Assembly: GCF_001613005.1 (NCBI RefSeq)
Contig: NZ_BDBN01000026.1
Coordinates: forward strand, 1-64,000
Direction of reading: 5' to 3'
Origin: Nocardia nova NBRC 15556
Lineage (GTDB): Bacteria; Actinomycetota; Actinomycetes; Mycobacteriales; Mycobacteriaceae
DNA length: 64,000 nucleotides
The first letter of the stretch is position 1, and the number at the start of each line of letters is the position of its first letter. The notes below the pieces were generated by a model, which did not search any database, was not told the origin of the DNA, and saw only the letters and a list, made by a program, of their open reading frames with translations. This document shows, piece after piece, positions 57,757 through 64,000 of this stretch. A program made the translations under genes and the position numbers.

Positions 57757-58173
57757 ATGAGTGTTCTGGTGCTGATCGGGCGCATTCTGTTCGTCATATT
57801 GTTCGCGAGTTCGGCGATCGGGCATCTGACGCAGGCCGATGCGATGACCGGTTACGCCCGCAGCAAGGGTGTTCCGATGGCGAAGGAGGCGGTGCTGGGC
57901 TCGGGGGTGGTGCTGCTGCTCGGGGCCTCGAGCGTGCTGCTCGGGGTGTGGGCCGATCTGGGTTCACTGCTGCTGTTCGTATTCCTGCTGCCGACCGCAT
58001 TCCTCATGCATCCCTTCTGGAAGGAATCCGATGCTCAGGCCAAACAGGGGGAGATGATTCATTTCAACAAGGATCTGGCATTGGCCGGTGCGGCGCTCAT
58101 GCTGTTCGCCTTCTTCGCTCATGTCGACGATCTCGGCGCCACAATCACCGGACCGCTATTCCACCTCGGATGA
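57757..58173 (+). CDS. DoxX family membrane protein
   Basis: 138 residues, ATG with AGAGGAG upstream. Four membrane helices (LVLIGRILFVILFASSAIGHL, EAVLGSGVVLLLGASSVLLGV, LGSLLLFVFLLPTAFLMHPFW, DLALAGAALMLFAFFAHV) with the intervening YARSKGVPMAK loop fit DoxX/YphA proteins, quinone-related in some organisms. It may interact with the superoxide or redox machinery in mycobacteria; here its role is open. Confidence 0.88.
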   Translation: MSVLVLIGRILFVILFASSAIGHLTQADAMTGYARSKGVPMAKEAVLGSGVVLLLGASSVLLGVWADLGSLLLFVFLLPTAFLMHPFWKESDAQAKQGEMIHFNKDLALAGAALMLFAFFAHVDDLGATITGPLFHLG

Positions 58174-58609
58174 TCGCGAACGGCCGCATTCGGCATTCCG
58201 TTTATTACCTCGCATATCCGGTAAGCGCCCGAATCGGTTCCCGCTGCCCGGAATTGTGAGTTCTCACCATCGCGCCCGGGTGTCGTTGTGCACCCGGGCA
58301 ATCGAGGTCGGCGCAATTGGGGAATACCCCCTTCTGTGACGAAAATCCCAGGGCCACAAGCGGGTTCGCAACTGCGACAACGATCGCAGCGAGATGGGTC
58401 TGCGGTCGGGATCCGCGCTGGTGAGACGGCTCGTGCGGCCATCCGGCCGGCTAATGTGGCGTGGGGATCGCGAGGCGCACCGATGTGATGTATTGCGATT
58501 GTCGATGATTCCGGCGCGATAACGGTTATGGTCTAGCGCAGTTGCCCGCGCGGGTTTCTGCTCCGGAATTGCGCGCAGGCATCCGCCCACTTGTATGTTT
58601 GGAGGAAAG
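58174..58609. other. Intergenic region before the universal stress protein
   Basis: About 435 bases with no supported gene. A small perfect palindrome ATAACGGTTAT lies at 58519-58529, about 80 bases before the stress-protein start, similar in sequence to the LysR box at 39199. No clear DosR-type box was seen. Confidence 0.5.
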
Positions 58610-59062
58610 ATGACCGCCTACCGGTCCATTGTCGTCGGTACCGATGGCTCGGATTCGTCGTATGTCGCTGTCGAGAAGGCTGCCGCGCTGGCCGGCGACG
58701 CGGGCGCCACCCTGTACGTCGCATGCGCGTACTACCCGACCGACGACCGCGATGTGGCCGCTGCGGCCGACGTCCTCAAGGACGAGGCCTACCAGGTGCG
58801 CGGCTCGGCGCCCACCAACGAGATCCTGCGCGTCGCGCGGGACAAGGCCGTCGCCGCCGGTGCGACCAACATCGTGGAGCGGGCCGTCGTGGGCGAACCC
58901 GTCGAGTCGCTGCTGAACCTGGTCAAGGAGGTGGAGGCCGATCTGCTGGTCGTCGGTAACCGCGGCCTCAACACCCTGACGGGGCGCTTGCTCGGCTCGG
59001 TGCCCTCCGACGTCGCGCGCAAGTCGCGCAGCGACGTCCTGATCGTGCACACCGTGCGCTGA
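58610..59062 (+). CDS. Universal stress protein (UspA family)
   Basis: 150 residues, ATG with GGAGGA upstream. YRSIVVGTDGSDSS at the N-terminus and the ATP-binding G-2X-G-9X-G(S) signature in VVGNRGLNTLTGRLLGSVPSDV indicate a nucleotide-binding Usp. M. tuberculosis has a Usp (Rv1636) at the same place relative to uvrB. It converges with the helicase gene. Confidence 0.94.
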   Translation: MTAYRSIVVGTDGSDSSYVAVEKAAALAGDAGATLYVACAYYPTDDRDVAAAADVLKDEAYQVRGSAPTNEILRVARDKAVAAGATNIVERAVVGEPVESLLNLVKEVEADLLVVGNRGLNTLTGRLLGSVPSDVARKSRSDVLIVHTVR

Positions 59063-59089
59063 CGTTCGCCCGACCTGCCGCCCGGGTCC

Positions 59090-61468
59090 TCAGCGCAATG
59101 CGCCGAGGACCTGGGGCAGTGTGCCGGTGTGAACCACCGATAATCGCTGTGTGGCACGGGTGAGCGCCACGTAGAGGTCGTTGAGTCCGCGCGGCGACTC
59201 GTCCAGGATGGCCTGCGGCTCCACCAGCACGACCGCGTCGAACTCCAGGCCCTTCACCTCCGCCACCGTCAGCACCTGCACGGATTCGCCCGCCAGCGAG
59301 GCGAATTCGCTCACCGTCGCATGTGGGGCGAGCACGGCGGTGATTCCCGGCTCGCCGGCCTCGGCGTCGACGAGTTCGGTGACCGCGGCCAGCGAGCCGC
59401 CGGCCGCGACCTGCACGGCCCGCGGCGCAGAGCCGGATTCCCGGACGGAGCGGGGAATGGTCGCCTCCGGGTCGATCGCGGCCAGCACATCGGCAGCGAC
59501 CGCCATGATCTCGGCGGGCGTGCGATAGTTGACCGTCAGCTCGGTGAGCTTCCAGCGCTGTGCGACATAGGGTTCCAGCATGCGCTGCCAGGACGAGGCG
59601 CCCGCCGGATCTCCGGTCTGCGCGACATCGCCGACCACCGTCACCCAGCGATTCGGAATGCGCCGCATCACCATTCGCCACGCCATCTCCGACAGTTCCT
59701 GCGCCTCGTCGATGATCACGTGTCCGTAGGTCCAGCTGCGATCGCCGGCAGCCCGCTCGGCGGTCGTCTGGCGGTTGCGCACATGCTGGCGTTCGGCGAG
59801 CTGTCCGGCGTCGATCAGGTCGTAGGCCATGAGGATTTCCGGATCCAGGTCGTCTTCGAGATCCTGCGGCGCCGAACCGGTCAGGATGTCGAGCGCCTCC
59901 TGCGCCTCGGCCAGCTGCGCGCGCCACCGCCGCCGCGAGCGTTCCCGCTCCTCCGCGTCGTCGATGCCCAGCAATTCCGCCAGCTCGTCGAGCAGCGGCG
60001 CGTCCGCCGCCGCGAAAGCGGGCCCACTCGCCGCGTCGAGCGCGCGGAACAGCTCCTTGCGGTCCTCGGCGCTGAGCCGGTCCGCGGCGTGCGCGAGCCG
60101 CTCCGGCTCGGCCCACAGGTCGGCGAGCACCTGCTGCGGGGTCAGGATCGGCCACAACTGCGCGATCGCGCGCTGAATGCCGGCGTCGGCACGCATCTCG
60201 TCGCGAATCTCGGTGAGGTCGGCCTGGCTCAGCAGATTGCGCCCGGAACTCGACGGCCGCCGGCCCGCGGCGACATCCGCCTCGTCGACGGTGTCGGCGA
60301 ACTGGTCCTTGCCGATGATCTGTGCCAGCTGGTCGGTCAGCGCGTCGACCACCGAGGCGGCGAAGATCGGGCGGGCGAGGTTGTGCGGGCGGCGCGAGGA
60401 GCGCGCCCGGCCGCGCGCACGGGTGGCGATCTTGCGATCCAGCGTCAGCTCGTACCCGTCGAAGTCGAGGCGGACCGGGTCGCGCGGTACCTCCTGCCGG
60501 TCGCGCACCGCCTTCTTCAGCACATCGATCATGTCGAGCGAACCCTTGAGTTCGCCCGCGCGCAGCGAATCCTCCAGTGTCGCTTCGACTCCCGGATACA
60601 GATTGCCGATCGTGGACAGCAGCACGCCGGTCTCGCCCAGCGACGGCAGCACTTGGCCGATGTAGTCGAGGAAGGTGGAATTGGGCCCGATGATCAGTAC
60701 GCCGGCCTTGTCGAGCTGCTGGCGGTAGGTGTAGAGCAGATACGCCGCACGATGCAGCGCGACCGCGGTCTTCCCGGTACCCGGACCGCCCTGGACCACC
60801 AGCACGCTGCGGTGTTCGGAGCGGATGATGGCGTCCTGCTCGCTCTGAATCGTCTCGACGATATCGGTCATGTGGCCGGTGCGCGCCGCGTTCAACGCGG
60901 TGAGCAGGGCGCTCTCACTGCCGACGCCGCCGTCGTCGGAGTCGATCGCGCCGGCCCGCCGTGCCATCTCCAGATCGAGATATTCGTCGCTGATACCGGT
61001 CACGTTGCGGTTGCGTGAGCGGATGTGCCGGCGCCGGGTCACGCCGTCGGGGGCGGCGGTGGTGGCGAGGTAGAACGGGCGGGCCAGCGGGGCCCGCCAG
61101 TCCAGCAGCAGGGTGTTGTAGTCGTCGTCCTCGTCGAGGATGCCGAGGCGGCCGATGTAGCGGTACTCGCCCTCGGCGCCGTCGTCGCCGGTGTCGTTCG
61201 CGGCCAGATCGATCCGGCCGAAGCAGAGCCCGTTCTCGGCGGCGTCGTATTTGGCGAGGTCCTCGGAGTAGAGCTGGGTGAACGATTCGCGTTCGCTGCG
61301 GGCCTGCGGCGTGCCGCCCGTCTCGAGCAGCACCGTCTTCAACCGGCGCTGCGCGTACTCCCGCATGCCGTCGAGCCGCTGATACAGCAGGGTGAGATAG
61401 CTCTGCTCCCGCTCCAGTTCGGCAGCGCGATCGGTGGCGGGGCGATCCTCGGTGAGGCGGTCGGGCAA
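59090..61468 (-). CDS. UvrD-like helicase of the HelD/HelR RNA-polymerase-recycling group
   Basis: 792 residues from TTG 61468, whose AAGGAG lies 6 bases upstream; GTG 61489/61486 give 799 residues. SF1 motifs: Walker A GGPGTGKTAVALHRAAYLLY, Walker B VIIDEAQELSEMAWRMVMRR, VVGDVAQTGDP, VNYRTPAEIM, VAEVKGLEFDAVVLV and YVALTRATQRLSVVHTG. The coiled-coil N-terminus (AELEREQSYLTLLYQRLDGMREYAQRRLKTVLLETGG) and the internal charged insertion fit HelD/HelR proteins, which bind RNA polymerase and can free it from DNA or rifamycin. I cannot separate HelD from HelR by reading. No rifamycin-associated element palindrome was seen in the upstream bases. Confidence 0.87.
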   Translation of the reverse strand: MPDRLTEDRPATDRAAELEREQSYLTLLYQRLDGMREYAQRRLKTVLLETGGTPQARSERESFTQLYSEDLAKYDAAENGLCFGRIDLAANDTGDDGAEGEYRYIGRLGILDEDDDYNTLLLDWRAPLARPFYLATTAAPDGVTRRRHIRSRNRNVTGISDEYLDLEMARRAGAIDSDDGGVGSESALLTALNAARTGHMTDIVETIQSEQDAIIRSEHRSVLVVQGGPGTGKTAVALHRAAYLLYTYRQQLDKAGVLIIGPNSTFLDYIGQVLPSLGETGVLLSTIGNLYPGVEATLEDSLRAGELKGSLDMIDVLKKAVRDRQEVPRDPVRLDFDGYELTLDRKIATRARGRARSSRRPHNLARPIFAASVVDALTDQLAQIIGKDQFADTVDEADVAAGRRPSSSGRNLLSQADLTEIRDEMRADAGIQRAIAQLWPILTPQQVLADLWAEPERLAHAADRLSAEDRKELFRALDAASGPAFAAADAPLLDELAELLGIDDAEERERSRRRWRAQLAEAQEALDILTGSAPQDLEDDLDPEILMAYDLIDAGQLAERQHVRNRQTTAERAAGDRSWTYGHVIIDEAQELSEMAWRMVMRRIPNRWVTVVGDVAQTGDPAGASSWQRMLEPYVAQRWKLTELTVNYRTPAEIMAVAADVLAAIDPEATIPRSVRESGSAPRAVQVAAGGSLAAVTELVDAEAGEPGITAVLAPHATVSEFASLAGESVQVLTVAEVKGLEFDAVVLVEPQAILDESPRGLNDLYVALTRATQRLSVVHTGTLPQVLGALR

Positions 61469-61533
61469 AACGGAACTCCTTGTCACCACAGGGGCCGAGC
61501 GGGCCGCGCGCGAAGAGAACGGAATCGTCGAGT

Positions 61534-61683
61534 CTAGTTCGGGTTCGCGGGACTCGCCGTAGTCGCAGGTGAACGCGTCGCGACCACGGTAGTGAAATGT
61601 TGCACTACCGGGTCGTCGAACGTCGCCTCGAACTCGGCCGTGCGATCGGGCCGGACGGGCAGCAGCGCGTGTTCGAGGATCAT
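61534..61683 (-). pseudogene. Antibiotic-biosynthesis-monooxygenase-like remnant with central deletion
   Basis: An ATG at 61683 opens a 49-residue frame. Its first 22 residues (MILEHALLPVRPDRTAEFEA then TF) match the start of small ABM-domain proteins, and the next segment (DDPVVQHFTTVV) matches their last residues. A middle of about 55-60 residues is missing in frame. A short tail (ATRSPATTASPANPN) follows. It probably cannot fold as the normal ~100-residue dimeric barrel. It lies between the helicase and the cyclase genes. Confidence 0.6.
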
Positions 61684-61693
61684 CGCGGATCTT

Positions 61694-63034
61694 TCAGGAG
61701 GCGTGAGTGTTGTTCGGCCGCCGTCCCAGGGCGTTGCTCTCGGAGGTGGCCGGTTTGGCACGGTACATCGCCAGATCGGCGTCGTGCAGCACCGCTTCGG
61801 GGGTGCGCGGATCACCCGGGCGCAGCGCGGTGACGCCGATCGACGCCTCGATGTGGATGCGGTGGCCGCGGGCGATGATCGGCTCGGCCATAGTCTGGCG
61901 CAACCGGGCGATCAGGCCGTCCAGGTCGTCCGGCTGGGTGCGGCCGGACAGCAGTACCAGGAATTCGTCGCCGCCGATGCGGCCGACCACATCGTCGGTG
62001 CGCAGGCCGCGCTGCAGTCGCTGGGCCACGATCTGCAGCACGGTATCGCCTATCGCGTGGCCCAGGGTGTCGTTGATGGCCTTGAATCCGTCGAGGTCGA
62101 TGAACAAAACGTTCGATACCGGCGACTGTTCGTCGACCCCTAGCGCGGTCGCCAGCCGCGAGAGCACCAGCGATCGGTTGGCCAGCCCGGTGAGCGGATC
62201 GTGGGTCGCCTGATATTCCAATTGCCTTCGGCTGGCACGGAATTCGGTGACGTCGTTGAACGAGGAGACGGCCGGCGAGTCGGCTGCGCCCGGGTTGAGC
62301 AACCGGCTCGAACCCGACAGCCAGCGCCGCTGCCCGTCCGGGCGGTCCACGCCGAACACGTAGCGGGAGATGGTTTCTCCCGTGGCGAGGGTTCGTGCCA
62401 CCGGGTGATGGCTCGGGGCCAGCGGCTGGGCGTTCGCGTCGAGCAGCGCCAACGGCAGCGAATCGATGCGGCGGCCGACCAGATTGTCGCCTTCCTGACC
62501 GAAGATGCGCAGCGCTGCCGGGTTGATCGATTCGATCCGGCCCTCGCGGTCGATGACGACCACACCCTCCTCGAGTTGCGACACCACGGCCGTGAAATGG
62601 TGTTCGGCCCGGCGCTGGGCGGCCTCGGCGCGGCGCTGAGCGGTGAGGTCGTGGATCACCACCTGATAGGCCAGCCGGTTCTGCCAGACGGTGAGCACCG
62701 AGACCGTCTCGACGTCGACCGCCTGGCCGTCGCTGCGGATCAGGGTCATTTCCGCTGTCTCGGACGCGTCGCCGGTCTGGTGCAGCCGGTCGATGCGCTC
62801 GAGCATCGCGGGCACGTCGTGATGCGCCACGAACTGGGTGACCGGATGCCCGACCACCTCGTCCACTCCGGGGACGGCCAGCAGCCGCACGATCGCCGGA
62901 TTGGCGTAGACGACCATGCCGTCCTCGTGCACGACGACGCCATCGGGACTGTGCTCGACCAGGGTGCGGTACCGCTGGGCGAGCAGTTCGGCGTCCATCA
63001 CGGCCTCGGGCCGGTTCTCACCTGCCTCAACCAC
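61694..63034 (-). CDS. PAS-PAS-GGDEF diguanylate cyclase
   Basis: 446 residues from GTG 63034, preceded by AGGGGG; ATG 63052 and 62998 are alternatives. Two PAS domains (about 20-130: VEHSPDGVVVHEDGMVVYANPA; about 150-270: LEEGVVVIDREGRIESINPAA) and a GGDEF domain (HDPLTGLANRSLVLSRLA; FIDLDGFKAINDTLGHAIGD; VVGRIGGDEFLVLL). The intact IGGDEF suggests active c-di-GMP synthesis. No inhibitory RxxD site is obvious five residues ahead (GLRTDDVVGRIGGDEF). No EAL domain. No membrane segment, so cytosolic. Confidence 0.93.
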   Translation of the reverse strand: MVEAGENRPEAVMDAELLAQRYRTLVEHSPDGVVVHEDGMVVYANPAIVRLLAVPGVDEVVGHPVTQFVAHHDVPAMLERIDRLHQTGDASETAEMTLIRSDGQAVDVETVSVLTVWQNRLAYQVVIHDLTAQRRAEAAQRRAEHHFTAVVSQLEEGVVVIDREGRIESINPAALRIFGQEGDNLVGRRIDSLPLALLDANAQPLAPSHHPVARTLATGETISRYVFGVDRPDGQRRWLSGSSRLLNPGAADSPAVSSFNDVTEFRASRRQLEYQATHDPLTGLANRSLVLSRLATALGVDEQSPVSNVLFIDLDGFKAINDTLGHAIGDTVLQIVAQRLQRGLRTDDVVGRIGGDEFLVLLSGRTQPDDLDGLIARLRQTMAEPIIARGHRIHIEASIGVTALRPGDPRTPEAVLHDADLAMYRAKPATSESNALGRRPNNTHAS

Positions 63035-63295
63035 ATGTAACCCCCTGATCATGGTCTGTTCAGGTCAATTGGCGCACGGGATCATTCTGATGGTGACGTA
63101 CCGCGGATCACAGCGCGGACGGTATTGGTTCGGTCACAGTTCAGGTTCTTATCGGGCCTGTGAGTGATCATGACAGGTGCCCGTTCCCGCGGTATCGGCG
63201 GACGGTACGCTGTCGGGTTCGGGTTCGGTCCGGTCGGGGGGCCGGACCGGGTGTTACGCCGGAGGCAGCTGCCCAGGCCGGGTGTAGGAGCGCGA

Positions 63296-64000
63296 ATGCC
63301 GAACACAACCCCGATGTCAACTCGAGAATATCAAGATCGTATGCCGATCGCAGGTATCGGCGTCGTCAGCGGTTACGGCTGGGGCAGGGAGACGCTGTGG
63401 CGCGGTCTGCACACCGGTAAGGCGGCCGCCGGGCTCTATCCCGGCTACGGCGCCGACCGCGACGAATACGCGTGGATCGCCCTGGTGCCCGACGGCGGCG
63501 ACGAGTCGCTGAGCCCGAGCCGCTACGCCCGGGCGGTTCAGGAGGCCGCGCGCGAGGCGATCGCCGACGCGACCGAACGAGGCTGGCGGCCGGGCCGCAC
63601 CGTCGGGGTGATTCACGCGATCGTGCTCGGCGACGTCCGGGATTGGGAGGACTTCTACCTCGCCGACGACAGCCGCCGCCGCTCCCGCGACTATCTGCGC
63701 CTGCTGCCGTCGACTCCGATCTCGCTGCTGATGCAGGAATTCGCCTTCCACGGCCCCTCGATGAACGTCTCGGCGGCTTGCAGTTCGGCCAACGTCGCGC
63801 TGATCACCGCGCAGATGTGGCTGGATCAGGGTTTCGCCGACGACGTGATCTGCGTGACCACCGACCTGTCGGCGAGCCCCGACATGGTCCACCACTTCGT
63901 GCAGATGGGCGCGGCCGTGATCGACGCCGATCCGCTGGAGGCGTGCCGGCCGTTCCAGGAGGGCAGCCGCGGATTCAGCTTCGGTGAGGCGTCGGTGGCG
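63296..64000 (+). CDS. Beta-ketoacyl synthase, N-terminal part (cut by window edge)
   Basis: Reading from ATG 63296 (TAGGAG upstream) gives 235 codons with no stop. MPIAGIGVVSGYGWGRETLWRGLHTGKAAAGLYPGY is the typical KAS N-terminus, and LMQEFAFHGPSMNVSAACSSANVALITA holds the nucleophilic Cys in the SAACSS motif. EGSRGFSFGEAS follows the usual pattern DG..GF..GE. It could be a FabF-like enzyme or part of a polyketide/mycolic system; the missing His residues lie beyond the window. It is divergent from the GGDEF gene. Confidence 0.88.
   Translation, partial: MPNTTPMSTREYQDRMPIAGIGVVSGYGWGRETLWRGLHTGKAAAGLYPGYGADRDEYAWIALVPDGGDESLSPSRYARAVQEAAREAIADATERGWRPGRTVGVIHAIVLGDVRDWEDFYLADDSRRRSRDYLRLLPSTPISLLMQEFAFHGPSMNVSAACSSANVALITAQMWLDQGFADDVICVTTDLSASPDMVHHFVQMGAAVIDADPLEACRPFQEGSRGFSFGEASVA

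Overview
The window is very GC-rich, with short intergenic gaps, many GTG starts and frequent 4-base start/stop overlaps. It carries mycothiol-type and mycobacterial-type genes: a maleylpyruvate-isomerase/MDMPI protein, PdtaR, a CoaE-GrpB fusion, a PriA-type HisA and a UvrB/USP neighbourhood. Gene content and order indicate an actinobacterium of the Mycobacteriales, most plausibly Nocardia or a close relative such as Rhodococcus. From memory, the backbone follows the M. tuberculosis Rv1599-Rv1636 order: hisDCBH-hisA-impA-hisFI, bcpB, trpE-(membrane gene)-trpCBA, lgt, a TM2 gene, pyk, tesB, pdtaR, polA, rpsA, coaE, uvrB, universal stress protein.

Layout. 0-6 kb: a truncated winged-helix protein, arylamine N-acetyltransferase, a lipoprotein penicillin-binding protein, a membrane Ser/Thr kinase and an MDMPI-family protein. 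6.4-13.7 kb: the histidine cluster hisD-C-B-H, then a secreted protein on the other strand, then hisA-IMPase-hisF-hisI. 13.7-15.6 kb: a minus-strand group of a MarR regulator, a four-helix membrane protein and a Bcp peroxiredoxin. 15.6-21.3 kb: the tryptophan genes trpE, a Trp-associated membrane protein, trpC, trpB and trpA. No trpF or trpD is present. 21.3-25.5 kb: lgt, TM2 protein, pyruvate kinase and acyl-CoA thioesterase. 25.5-27.5 kb: three minus-strand genes and a tRNA-Leu(CAA). 27.8-31.5 kb: pdtaR and polA.

31.6-45.4 kb separates polA from rpsA and looks accessory. It holds a methyltransferase, a free-standing LeuA-type regulatory domain, thioredoxin, a 2'-5' RNA ligase-like protein, an isopropylmalate/isocitrate dehydrogenase relative, a polar amino-acid ABC transporter, an SDR/LysR pair, a LysR/FAD-oxidoreductase pair, and an SPFH protein translationally adjacent to a 59-residue ribbon-helix-helix protein. 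45.4-56.1 kb returns to the backbone: rpsA with an unusual repeat-rich leader, a Tat-exported phospholipase C preceded by three 18-bp tandem repeats, coaE, an aldo/keto reductase, two tandem DUF402 proteins and uvrB. 56-64 kb: VOC/AraC divergent pair, DoxX protein, universal stress protein, a HelD/HelR-like helicase, a remnant of an antibiotic-biosynthesis-monooxygenase-like gene, a PAS-PAS-GGDEF diguanylate cyclase and the start of a beta-ketoacyl synthase.

Most of the window is housekeeping. I found no CRISPR array, integrase, transposase or obvious defence system. The least explained signals are the free LeuA regulatory domain, the SPFH/RHH pair, the rpsA-leader and phospholipase-upstream repeats, the internally deleted monooxygenase and the polA-rpsA accessory insertion. 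All functions are inferred by reading motifs; no database search was run.
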